Source: Massilibacteroides sp. (GTDB lineage Bacteria; Bacteroidota; Bacteroidia; Bacteroidales; Tannerellaceae). From it: a stretch of DNA of 55,687 bases. Both the position numbers and the translations under genes were made by a program. The notes below the pieces were generated by a model. The model did not search any database, was not told where the DNA came from, and worked only from the letters and a program-made list of their open reading frames with translations. Shown in pieces: positions 36,612 to 45,379 of the stretch. The DNA is taken from positions 1 through 55,687 of the forward strand of contig NZ_JAQWCQ010000020.1 of assembly GCF_028705895.1 (NCBI RefSeq), given 5' to 3'. Within the stretch, counting starts at the first letter, position 1. Each line of letters opens with the position of its first letter.

Positions 36612-37322
36612 ATGTTACAAATCAAACGGTTAATTCTGTTTCTATTCGGATTTCTCTTTATTTTATCAAGTCAAATTCTTCATGCGGAGGATAAATCATA
36701 CCAAGATTTAATCAAACTATTCAACACGTCAAAAACAGAGGTATTCAAACAAGCAGAAGCAGAGGGGAAATATATATTTTTATTTGCAGGCAGAATTGGT
36801 TGTAAAAAATGTATTGAGACTTTAGAAAGTATAAACGCAGAAAGCAACAAATCAATATTAGAAAAAGAATATGTATTATGGTACATTGACTGGGACAAAG
36901 TCAGTAACACGACAAACCTGACTATAGAAGGCAAAAATTATGTTGAAGAGGCAAAAAGAAAAGGGATTGAAGATTTACCAGCTTTGTTTATCATTAATCC
37001 TTATGAGCCAGAGGAATCTGTCTCTTTTGTTTCAGGGTGGAATAACGAAAAAGAGATCAATACTCTTCTAACATCTCAGGGGAGACCTGTTTCTAATGAA
37101 ATGATTGAGACTACATCTGTCAACATTTCTCTATCAGGTAATCTTTTATACATATCAAATAATATTTTATGTGAAACGGTCAGTATTTATACAATTACAG
37201 GTCAAAAAGTCACTTCTTTTGCGAAAGAGACAACAGAAACTGTAAATGCAAAAATTTTACCTAAGGGAATTCTTATAATCAAAAGTTCTGCAGGATGGAA
37301 CACAAAAATTCTCAATAAATAA
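36612..37322 (+). CDS. Secreted thioredoxin-fold protein with T9SS-like C-terminal domain
   Basis: A 236-residue protein with a signal peptide (cut after LHAE, about residue 25). A thioredoxin-like domain (about 35-150) has the redox motif CKKC (Cys64, Cys67) after FLFAGRIG and a cis-Pro segment (EDLPALFII). The last 70 residues (VNISLSGNLLYISNNILCE, VSIYTITGQKV, ILPKGILIIKSS) match the type-A C-terminal sorting domain of the type IX secretion system. A redox-active protein placed on the cell surface or released is therefore the best reading. The Lys-Lys dipeptide between the cysteines is unusual. Confidence 0.75.
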   Translation: MLQIKRLILFLFGFLFILSSQILHAEDKSYQDLIKLFNTSKTEVFKQAEAEGKYIFLFAGRIGCKKCIETLESINAESNKSILEKEYVLWYIDWDKVSNTTNLTIEGKNYVEEAKRKGIEDLPALFIINPYEPEESVSFVSGWNNEKEINTLLTSQGRPVSNEMIETTSVNISLSGNLLYISNNILCETVSIYTITGQKVTSFAKETTETVNAKILPKGILIIKSSAGWNTKILNK

Positions 37323-37387
37323 GAATAACAAAAAGCGCCTATACAATTTATACAGAGAATGTCCGTTAAAATTAAGGCGTAAGTATT

Positions 37388-37395
37388 ACCTTTGC
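37388..37395 (+). promoter_or_regulatory. -7 promoter box of the DUF2723 gene
   Basis: TACCTTTG followed by cg is a perfect TAnnTTTG match. The leader to the ATG at 37457 is about 57 bases. Confidence 0.6.
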
Positions 37396-37456
37396 GTGCA
37401 TATTTTGTTTTTGGGAAATATTTAACAAGCAAATAGTTAACTCGTTATACAATTTT

Positions 37457-40400
37457 ATGGGAAAGTATAAACTGATTAATAATGTTCTGGGATGGCTTTC
37501 TTTCTTGATCGCTTCCAGTGTATATTTAATGACAATGGAACCGACAGCCAGCTTCTGGGACTGTGGAGAGTTTATTTCATCGGCGTACAAATTGGAAGTG
37601 GGACATCCACCGGGAGCACCATTCTTCATGTTGACAGCCAACTTATTCACACAATTAGCGTCAGATCCTTCTCAGGTAGCCATCATGGTAAACTCGATGT
37701 CCGCCCTATTCAGTGGGTTGACTATATTATTCCTTTTCTGGAGCATTACACACCTTGCCCGCAAGGTAATAGTTAAGAACAATACGGAAATAACAACTGC
37801 TCAGTTGATCACAATCATGGGTAGCGGTTTAGTTGGTGCATTGGTTTATACCTTCAGTGACACATTCTGGTTTAGTGCCGTAGAAGGTGAGGTTTACGCT
37901 TACTCATCTTTATTTACTGCTGTCGTATTCTGGCTGATCCTTAAATGGGAGGATGCAGCGGATCGCCCTCATGCAGATCGTTGGATTGTCCTGATTGCTT
38001 ATCTGATGGGATTGAGTATCGGCGTTCACCTATTGAACCTGCTTTGTATCCCGGCCATTGTTCTGGTTTACTATTATAAGAAATTTGAAAACCCCACGAT
38101 GAAAGGAACGCTTGTTGCCTTGCTGATCTCTTTTGCTATCGTCGGTTTGATGATGTACGGAGTAGTACAAGGATTGGTAGAAGTCTGCGGTTGGTTTGAA
38201 TTATTCTTCGTAAATGTGCTTGGCATGGGTTATAATTCCGGTGTATTTGCTTACCTGATAATATTAGCAGGAGTACTTGGCTGGTCTATTTATGAAACCA
38301 TGCGTGACAACACGAACGAAATAAGACTAAAAGTCGCCTTCATCTTGTCTATTATCCTGATTGGTATTCCTTTTATAGGTAGTGGCTATATACTGGGTAT
38401 CATTTTGATCGCCGGACTTACATTCTTTTTGTTCAGAAGCAAAAATGTTAATATAAAAACCCTGAATACGATTTTGGTATCTCTGATGGTTATCGTAGTG
38501 GGTTACTCATCTTACGCTCTGATCATGATTCGCTCTGAAGCAGGTACACCGATGGATCAGAATTCCCCGAAAGATATTTTCACGCTTCGTACCTATCTTG
38601 CCCGTGAACAATATGGCAAGACGCCTCTTATTTATGGACAAACTTTCGTTTCTGAAGTAAAACGTGAAAGACAAGGAAATAATTGCGTAGCTGTTACCAA
38701 AGACGGTGAACCAACCTGGAGTCGTGTAATTAAAAAGGACAAGAATGAAAAAGACAAATATTATGTGTCAAGACACGAAACGGAATATGAATATGTAAGT
38801 GAATTAGAAATGCTGTTCCCTCGTATGTATAGCAGCGCAGAGAATCATGTTTCTGCATATAAGGAATGGACGGACTTTAAAGGTACTCCTGTGAAGTTCG
38901 ATCGCTGTGGAGAGCAGGTAACAGTGATGAAACCAACATTTGCTGAAAATATTCGTTTCTTCTTTTCTTATCAGCTCAATTTCATGTACTGGCGTTATTT
39001 TATGTGGAATTTCTCCGGCCGACAGAACGATATTCAGGGTCATGGCGGTGTATTAAACGGCAATTGGGTTACAGGTATTAAATTCATTGATGAAGCTTTA
39101 ATCGGGCCGCAAGACAATATGCATGTGGACATTGCAAATAACAAAGGACATAATGTCTATTATTTATTACCTCTTTTATTAGGAATACTTGGTTTGGTTT
39201 ATCAAGCAAACGCAGGAAATAAGGGAATTCAGTCCTTCTGGATTACATTCTTCCTTTTCTTCATGACGGGTATTGCGATTGTATTATATCTCAACCAGAC
39301 ACCTTATCAACCACGTGAACGAGATTATGCGTATGCAGGTTCGTTCTACGCGTTTTGTATCTGGGTTGGATTCGGGGTAGCCGCTTTGGCTAAGCTATTG
39401 GAGCGCTATGCTAAACTTCCGACGGTTGTTTCTGCATCAGTTGCAGCTATTGCAGCTTTGTTTGTTCCGATTCAGATGGCTGGTCAGAACTGGGATGACC
39501 ATGATCGTTCTGGTCGTTATTTAGCAAGAGATTTCGGAAGTAATTATCTGGAATCCTGTGAACCGAATTCTATCATATTTACTAATGGAGACAACGACAC
39601 CTTCCCGCTTTGGTATGCCCAAGAAGTGGAAGGAATCCGAACCGATGTACGCGTTTGCAACACCAGCTATTTGCAAACCGACTGGTATATCGACCAGATG
39701 AAGCGTCAGGCTTACAACTCCGAACCGCTTCCGATTTCATGGAACCGGGAAGATTATGTACAGGGTACACGCGATATAGCTTATCTATTCCCAATGACAG
39801 AACAAGCGGTTGATTTAGGTACTGCGCTTAACTTTGCACGGAGTAATGACCCTAAATACAAGAAAATTCCGGGAGTGGATCAGGAATTCGACTTTATCCC
39901 TTCGGACAAGTTGACACTTAAGGTTGATTCAGCAACAATTATTCGTAACAATACGCTCTCCCCCAAATATGTACCGTATATGCTGAAAGATATGACGATT
40001 GACCTGACAGGAAAGAATATTTTGGGAAAACAGGAATTAATTATTCTGGATATGTTGCAATCGAATAATTGGGAACGTCCGATCTATTACGCAGTAACAG
40101 TAGCTTCTGATCAATATGTAAATCTGGACGGCTTCTTCCAGCAAACAGGTTTGGCTAATCAAATTGTTCCATTGTCAACAAAGGATTCCGATCTGGCAGT
40201 CAATTCTGAAAAGATGTATGATAATGTGATGAACAAATTCAAATGGGGGGGCGTTGATAAACCGGGAATCTATTTGGATGAAAATGCGTTACGCATGTGT
40301 AAAAGTTATCGCATGGTTTTATTCGGTAAACTGGCCGCAACATTGGCGAATGAAGGCGACGATGAAAAAGCGATAAAGGTTTTGGATAAATGTATGGAAG

Positions 40401-40714
40401 TATTACCTCCGGAAAATGTTCCGATGGACTATTCCGCATTAACGATTGGTGAACTATACCAGATGTTAGGTGAAACAGAAAAAGCGGACGACGTGCTTGA
40501 TCAGATTGCTGCTAATGCAGTAACAAATGCAAACTGGTTCTTCCGCCTCAATCCAAAACAATTGACTTCTGTCGAACCAGAATTAAGACAGAACCTGGCT
40601 GTTCTGAATGAGGTATTAAGGATTGCTAAACAATATAATTCCAGCTTGGTTGAAAAGTATCAGGAAGAATTCGACAACTTCCGTATGGCTTATTCGCCAA
40701 CTCGTGGTAAGTAA
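37457..40714 (+). CDS. DUF2723 polytopic membrane protein (GT-C-like glycosyltransferase family)
   Basis: A 1085-residue membrane protein. The N-terminal 360 residues contain about ten helices and the diagnostic DUF2723 sequence ASFWDCGEFISSAYKLEVGH (33-52), where an Asp and Glu resemble the first-loop acidic motif of GT-C enzymes such as protein O-mannosyltransferases. More helices follow at about 565-680. The soluble C-terminal part (about 690-1085) contains a nucleotide-like FTNGDNDTFPLWYAQE stretch and TPR-type helices (EKAIKVLDKCMEVLP). A role in surface glycosylation is an inference from the fold. A polysaccharide deacetylase gene follows three bases after the stop. Confidence 0.88.
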   Translation: MGKYKLINNVLGWLSFLIASSVYLMTMEPTASFWDCGEFISSAYKLEVGHPPGAPFFMLTANLFTQLASDPSQVAIMVNSMSALFSGLTILFLFWSITHLARKVIVKNNTEITTAQLITIMGSGLVGALVYTFSDTFWFSAVEGEVYAYSSLFTAVVFWLILKWEDAADRPHADRWIVLIAYLMGLSIGVHLLNLLCIPAIVLVYYYKKFENPTMKGTLVALLISFAIVGLMMYGVVQGLVEVCGWFELFFVNVLGMGYNSGVFAYLIILAGVLGWSIYETMRDNTNEIRLKVAFILSIILIGIPFIGSGYILGIILIAGLTFFLFRSKNVNIKTLNTILVSLMVIVVGYSSYALIMIRSEAGTPMDQNSPKDIFTLRTYLAREQYGKTPLIYGQTFVSEVKRERQGNNCVAVTKDGEPTWSRVIKKDKNEKDKYYVSRHETEYEYVSELEMLFPRMYSSAENHVSAYKEWTDFKGTPVKFDRCGEQVTVMKPTFAENIRFFFSYQLNFMYWRYFMWNFSGRQNDIQGHGGVLNGNWVTGIKFIDEALIGPQDNMHVDIANNKGHNVYYLLPLLLGILGLVYQANAGNKGIQSFWITFFLFFMTGIAIVLYLNQTPYQPRERDYAYAGSFYAFCIWVGFGVAALAKLLERYAKLPTVVSASVAAIAALFVPIQMAGQNWDDHDRSGRYLARDFGSNYLESCEPNSIIFTNGDNDTFPLWYAQEVEGIRTDVRVCNTSYLQTDWYIDQMKRQAYNSEPLPISWNREDYVQGTRDIAYLFPMTEQAVDLGTALNFARSNDPKYKKIPGVDQEFDFIPSDKLTLKVDSATIIRNNTLSPKYVPYMLKDMTIDLTGKNILGKQELIILDMLQSNNWERPIYYAVTVASDQYVNLDGFFQQTGLANQIVPLSTKDSDLAVNSEKMYDNVMNKFKWGGVDKPGIYLDENALRMCKSYRMVLFGKLAATLANEGDDEKAIKVLDKCMEVLPPENVPMDYSALTIGELYQMLGETEKADDVLDQIAANAVTNANWFFRLNPKQLTSVEPELRQNLAVLNEVLRIAKQYNSSLVEKYQEEFDNFRMAYSPTRGK

Positions 40715-40717
40715 ATT

Positions 40718-41329
40718 ATGTTTATAGAGCAACCTCCCTGGTTTTACCGTGTTTTGTTCCCCGGAACCACCTGGCGGATACCAGAAAAAGAAAAATGTGT
40801 GTATCTCACATTCGATGACGGACCAATACCGGGGATTACGCCCTGGGTATTGGACGTTCTCGAAAAATATAATATAAAGGCAACGTTCTTCTGTGTGGGT
40901 GACAATGTTCGTAAATACCCCGAAGTATTCAAGATGGTACTCGACAGAGGTCATCGGGTAGGTAACCACACGTTCAACCATATACAGGGAATAAAGTATT
41001 GGACAAAAAACTACGTGGTAAATGTGGAAAAGGCTACAGGCTTAATTAAGAGCAATCTGTTCAGACCTCCACATGGACACATGCGAAGACCGCAGATTTT
41101 AAGATTAAGAAAGAAGTACCGGATTATTATGTGGGATGTGGTGACTCGTGATTACAGTCCGCATATGACGCCCAATGGCGTATTTAATGTCGTCAAAAAT
41201 TATACGAGAAACGGATCCATTATTGTTTTTCACGACTCGGTAAAAGCGGAACGGAATATCCGGGGAGCTCTTCCCAAAGCAATAGACTGGTTACTTCAAC
41301 AAGGATATACTTTTAAATTATTTGATTAA
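40718..41329 (+). CDS. Polysaccharide deacetylase family protein (NodB homology)
   Basis: A 203-residue NodB-type deacetylase that would remove acetyl groups from an amino-sugar polymer such as peptidoglycan or an exopolysaccharide. The metal-binding triad is complete: the DD of LTFDDGP (Asp33-Asp34) and His84 and His88 in GNHTFNH. The RPPHGHMR and MWDVVTRDY motifs are also present. There is no signal peptide, so it either acts inside the cell on a precursor or is exported by an unknown route. Spacing to DUF2723 is three bases; it overlaps by a few bases an in-frame extension of the next gene. Confidence 0.9.
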   Translation: MFIEQPPWFYRVLFPGTTWRIPEKEKCVYLTFDDGPIPGITPWVLDVLEKYNIKATFFCVGDNVRKYPEVFKMVLDRGHRVGNHTFNHIQGIKYWTKNYVVNVEKATGLIKSNLFRPPHGHMRRPQILRLRKKYRIIMWDVVTRDYSPHMTPNGVFNVVKNYTRNGSIIVFHDSVKAERNIRGALPKAIDWLLQQGYTFKLFD

Positions 41330-41342
41330 CACGGCACTCGAG

Positions 41343-42626
41343 ATGAAACGGTTATTTACTCTACTTTCGGTTTTTCTTTTTTTTGCGTTACAAACTTTTG
41401 CCTCTTCGGAAGACTTAAAACAGAAACTACAAACGCTCCAGGACATTTGCGAAATTGAACGATTAAGTTCAGACATCTATAGTGAGAAATATGTGATTAA
41501 GGTAAAGCAATGGCTAGATCACAAAGACAGTACTGCCGGAAGTTTCACGCAACGTGTAATTATTAATCATATCGGCTTTGACCGCCCAACGGTTCTTGTA
41601 ACAGAAGGTTATGGGGCTGCTTATGTATTAAGAGATACATATCAGGAAGAACTTTCCCGCCTGTTCAATACAAATGTTATTACTGTAGAACATCGTTATT
41701 TTCTTGAATCTACTCCGGAGCCGAAGAATTGGGACTACCTGACTGTTGAAAATGCGGTTTACGACCTTCACCATATCACTACATTACTCAAAGCGGTTTA
41801 TCCGGAAAAGTGGATCAGTACGGGGATTAGTAAAGGAGGACAAACAACACTGTTCTACCGTTCGTATTTTCCAAACGATGTAGATTTTTCGATACCATAC
41901 GTGGCTCCGTTGAACAGAGCTCTTGAAGATGGAAGACATGAGTTTTTTCTTCAGAAGGTGGGGACAAAAAAAGAACGTAAGGTTATTGGGAAATTCCAGA
42001 AGACCATCTTGAAAAAGAGAAAACAAATACTTCCTCTCCTTGAGCAGTATTGTAAAGACAAAGCATTGGAATTTCGTATTCCGACAGATGAAGTTTTAGA
42101 TTATTGTGTCCTCGAATATCCGTTTGCTTTCTGGCAATGGGGTACAGATATTTCAGAAGTTCCGTCGTCGTCATCAAAAATAAACAAACTGTTTGACCAT
42201 TTAATGCAAATTAGCGGTCCTACCTATTTTGCAAAAAATCAACCATTTGCTTCTTTTAATGTGCAAGCAGCCCGTGAATTAGGGTATTATGGCTACGACA
42301 CAACCCCTTTTCGTAAACTTTTAAGCATCGAGAGCAGTAAGGGTTATTTCAATCGCGTCATGCTACCGGAAGGATTAGCGATACAATTTGATCCTTCGCT
42401 ATATAATTATGTTTCTTCTTTTCTTGAAAATAATGATCCGAAGATGATTTTTATTTATGGGGAATTTGACCCTTGGAGTGCAACGCGTATTCCGGATTTC
42501 GAAGGAAAGCAGAATCTGCAAATTTATATTGAGCCAAAAGGAAGTCACAAGGCACGTATTTCTACTATGCCGGAAAAGATGCAAATCAAGATTACAGATC
42601 AGATCAACAAGTGGCTGGAGGAATAA
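41343..42626 (+). CDS. Secreted S37-family (PS-10-like) serine aminopeptidase
   Basis: The 427-residue protein has a signal peptide (1-21, ending FASSE) and an alpha/beta-hydrolase fold with nucleophile Ser163 in STGISKGGQTT. The oxyanion-hole region is EGYGAAY. The later Asp (FIYGEFDPWS) and His (PKGSHKAR) fit the remaining triad members. It matches peptidase family S37, tripeptidyl-type aminopeptidases. In Bacteroidales such enzymes degrade peptides in the periplasm, as does the DPP-IV at 45380. The ATG at 41343 is chosen because it directly opens the signal peptide; an upstream in-frame start at 41322 would overlap the deacetylase gene. Confidence 0.86.
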   Translation: MKRLFTLLSVFLFFALQTFASSEDLKQKLQTLQDICEIERLSSDIYSEKYVIKVKQWLDHKDSTAGSFTQRVIINHIGFDRPTVLVTEGYGAAYVLRDTYQEELSRLFNTNVITVEHRYFLESTPEPKNWDYLTVENAVYDLHHITTLLKAVYPEKWISTGISKGGQTTLFYRSYFPNDVDFSIPYVAPLNRALEDGRHEFFLQKVGTKKERKVIGKFQKTILKKRKQILPLLEQYCKDKALEFRIPTDEVLDYCVLEYPFAFWQWGTDISEVPSSSSKINKLFDHLMQISGPTYFAKNQPFASFNVQAARELGYYGYDTTPFRKLLSIESSKGYFNRVMLPEGLAIQFDPSLYNYVSSFLENNDPKMIFIYGEFDPWSATRIPDFEGKQNLQIYIEPKGSHKARISTMPEKMQIKITDQINKWLEE

Positions 42627-42629
42627 AAA

Positions 42630-43079
42630 TCAGAACATGTCTTTAACTTTATAGACAAACTCCATCCAAACCCAGTAGCGTAGTGCTTTTCCTAAAAACA
42701 TGGATATAGCCACGATCCAGATATTGGCACGAAGATAGCCGAGTGCTACTGCTATAAAATCTCCTACTCCCGGAAGGAAAACGAAGAAAGCCATCCAGGA
42801 GCCTTTGTTCTTCACCCATTCTTGTGTCTTTTCTATTTTAGCTCTGTCCATTTTCAGGTATTTCTCTATCCATTCGATCTTTCCAAGCATACCCAGCCAA
42901 TAACAGCTCATCCCTCCCAGAAAGTTTCCCAGCGTTGCAGCGATCATACATGGCCAGTAGGCAGCTCCGGCAAGCAAAACGCCGGTCAACACCACCTCAC
43001 TGCTGAAAGGCAATACTGTTGCCGCCAGAAAGGAAGCAATAAAGACACCTAAATAGCCATACTCTATCAGAAACTCCAT
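42630..43079 (-). CDS. YqaA/VTT-domain small membrane protein (DedA-like)
   Basis: A 149-residue membrane protein with four to five helices, matching the YqaA branch of the VTT/DedA superfamily (MEFLIEYGYLGVFIASFLAA, TVLPFSSEVVLTG, LGNFLGGMSCYWLG). Members act in lipid-carrier or phospholipid flipping and membrane homeostasis. The chosen start is the ATG at 43079. An upstream TTG at 43133 would run 67 bases into the preceding gene, against 13 for this one. The stop is three bases from the convergent peptidase. Confidence 0.87.
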   Translation of the reverse strand: MEFLIEYGYLGVFIASFLAATVLPFSSEVVLTGVLLAGAAYWPCMIAATLGNFLGGMSCYWLGMLGKIEWIEKYLKMDRAKIEKTQEWVKNKGSWMAFFVFLPGVGDFIAVALGYLRANIWIVAISMFLGKALRYWVWMEFVYKVKDMF

Positions 43080-44074
43080 AATCTCAGAGATAATATAACC
43101 AAGATCACCAACAACAAACAATAAAATGTCCAACGGGCAAAACGATGCTGAACCAACGCAAAGAAGTGTGCGATCAATAAAGATGAAGGAATACAGGCAA
43201 CCTGCAGAAACTCGTCGGCCGACTGAGCAAATAATACGGCTAAACCAAACGACCAGACTCCAAACAAAATCAAATGGTATAAATATTGGCGAGTCCGTTG
43301 TACGTCGTCTTTATCATGTAGAATCACATTAATAACAGAAACAAGAGTCATGACAACCACCACTCCAATACCAGTCCAGTTTACGACATCGGTATAAGCA
43401 AATGTTATTATCTGGATTTTAAACAATGAACTCAACACGCTGAAAGGACTAAAATCATGCGTCCAGACACACCAGCCAAGCAGAAACCAGTAAATAGTCA
43501 TAGCACCGGTCAGCGAGGCCAGAAATGTTTTGAGCGTTAACGTACGGAAACGATACATTCCGTGCCAGAATAATGGAATAAACCAAAGGATATGTACCCA
43601 AAGCAGGCTACCCAGAGCAATAATAAACGAACAATTAAAAGCAGCACTTCGCGCATCCGGGTCATGATAACTCATAAGAAGCTGGTTCATCGCTACGATC
43701 AGAAAAAAAACCCCGAATGAAGCTGGGTTTAAAGGGAAGAAGTTGGGATTAGTGCTGATCAGAAACACATTCATGAAAAGCGGCAACAATGTTTTTTCCC
43801 GGATAATCCCCAGCTCGTAATTGGATTTTTGAAGTAGGAACGCTCCTCCAAGCATCAGAAGAAACCCTGTGAGATAGGCTATATTCTTATTTGTCAATAT
43901 CTGACAGAATGTATTCCAGAGAGGCGCAGCATTTATTTCACCATAAACCGGAAAACCGATAGAAGACAAATAGCCATAAAGCCAGGAACCAAAACTAAGA
44001 ATAGCTATCCCTGCAAAAAGCCAGGGAGACTGTTCATAATTCCTTCGATCATAGCTTGTGTATCGGTTTACCAT
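43067..44074 (-). CDS. Polytopic membrane protein of unknown function
   Basis: The 335-residue product has about nine predicted transmembrane helices and no soluble domain. The pattern (a first helix SPWLFAGIAILSFGSWLYGY, short loops, ASFGVFFLIVAMNQLL) resembles an uncharacterised Bacteroidota family near DUF6427; this is a loose match. It is eight bases downstream of purD and overlaps the VTT gene by 13 bases, so it is part of the minus-strand operon. No catalytic motif is visible. Confidence 0.65.
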   Translation of the reverse strand: MVNRYTSYDRRNYEQSPWLFAGIAILSFGSWLYGYLSSIGFPVYGEINAAPLWNTFCQILTNKNIAYLTGFLLMLGGAFLLQKSNYELGIIREKTLLPLFMNVFLISTNPNFFPLNPASFGVFFLIVAMNQLLMSYHDPDARSAAFNCSFIIALGSLLWVHILWFIPLFWHGMYRFRTLTLKTFLASLTGAMTIYWFLLGWCVWTHDFSPFSVLSSLFKIQIITFAYTDVVNWTGIGVVVVMTLVSVINVILHDKDDVQRTRQYLYHLILFGVWSFGLAVLFAQSADEFLQVACIPSSLLIAHFFALVQHRFARWTFYCLLLVILVILSLRLWSF

Positions 44075-44081
44075 TCTTTAA

Positions 44082-45353
44082 TTATAGATCAAACCCAATA
44101 TCACTACGGAAATATTTTTTGTCAAAGCTGATCGTTTTTGCTCCTGCAAAAGAATGAGCCAAAGCCTCATCTTTATCTTTACCATAAGAACTTACAGCAA
44201 TCACGCGTCCTCCGTTGGTCAAGACCTGTCCGTTTTCGGTTTTGGTTCCGGCATGGAAGATGATATTTTCTTTACTTACTTTATCCAGTCCGGTAATTAC
44301 TTTGCCTTTTTCATAGGCTTCCGGATAACCGCCGCTAACCAACATAACGGTTACTGCAGCACGCGGATCTTCTTTTATCTCGCGAGTGTTCAGATTTCCT
44401 TGTGCCACTCCTTCCAACAAGTCAACCAAATCGCTTTCTATACGTAGCATGACCGCTTCTGTTTCGGGATCTCCCATACGGCAATTATATTCAATCACCA
44501 TAGGTTCTCCTTTCACACGGATTAACCCTAAAAAGATAAATCCTTTATAGTCGATGCCTTCAGATTTCAATCCGGCTACCGTCGGGCGGATAATCCGTTC
44601 ATCTACTTTCTTCATAAACACGTCATCGGCAAAAGAAACCGGAGAAACGGCACCCATACCTCCGGTATTTAGTCCGGTATTTCCTTCGCCAATACGTTTA
44701 TAATCTTTCGCCACAGGTAGAACCTTATAACCTTCTCCATCGGTCATCACAAAGACAGAACATTCGATTCCGTCTAAGAACTCTTCAATTACGACTGTCT
44801 TGCTGGCATCTCCAAACATACCGCCAAGCATATCGGCTAATTCTGTTCTGGCCTCTTCTTTCGTTTCTACGATCAGCACACCTTTACCGGCAGCTAATCC
44901 GTCAGCCTTCAACACATAAGGTGGCTGAAGCGTATCCAAGAATGTATATCCTTCTTCCAGGTTCTCGGCCGTGATACTCTTATAACCGGCAGTCGGGATA
45001 TTGTGACGCATCATAAATGCTTTTGCGAAATCTTTGCTGCCTTCTAATTGTGCTCCTTCTTTCGAAGGCCCAATTACGGGTATATGTTGTAATGAAGCAT
45101 CGTTTTTAAAGAAATCATACACCCCTTTCACCAATGGATCTTCAGGACCTACCACAACCATTCCAACTCTTTTCTCCAGCACAAATGTTTTTATAGCCCG
45201 AAAATCAGTAGCGCTGATAGCCACATTCTCTCCCACCAATGCCGTTCCTGCATTTCCCGGTGCGATATATAATTTTTTAATCTTCGGACTTTGCGCAATC
45301 TTCCATGCTAATGCATGTTCTCGTCCTCCTGAACCCAATAACAATAACTTCAT
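44082..45353 (-). CDS. purD: Phosphoribosylamine-glycine ligase (GAR synthetase)
   Basis: Joins phosphoribosylamine and glycine with ATP, the second step of purine synthesis. The 423-residue ATP-grasp enzyme has the start [20 protein letters not shown] (4-23), the ATP-binding [12 protein letters not shown] and the metal-site sequence [15 protein letters not shown]. Length and motifs are normal. It lies 26 bases after the DPP-IV gene without a visible promoter, so it probably shares the rlmL-like gene's transcript. The next enzyme of the pathway, PurN, is at 20324 but unlinked. Confidence 0.97.
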   Translation of the reverse strand: MKLLLLGSGGREHALAWKIAQSPKIKKLYIAPGNAGTALVGENVAISATDFRAIKTFVLEKRVGMVVVGPEDPLVKGVYDFFKNDASLQHIPVIGPSKEGAQLEGSKDFAKAFMMRHNIPTAGYKSITAENLEEGYTFLDTLQPPYVLKADGLAAGKGVLIVETKEEARTELADMLGGMFGDASKTVVIEEFLDGIECSVFVMTDGEGYKVLPVAKDYKRIGEGNTGLNTGGMGAVSPVSFADDVFMKKVDERIIRPTVAGLKSEGIDYKGFIFLGLIRVKGEPMVIEYNCRMGDPETEAVMLRIESDLVDLLEGVAQGNLNTREIKEDPRAAVTVMLVSGGYPEAYEKGKVITGLDKVSKENIIFHAGTKTENGQVLTNGGRVIAVSSYGKDKDEALAHSFAGAKTISFDKKYFRSDIGFDL

Positions 45354-45379
45354 TTTATCTCTTTTTTATTCCTGTGTTC

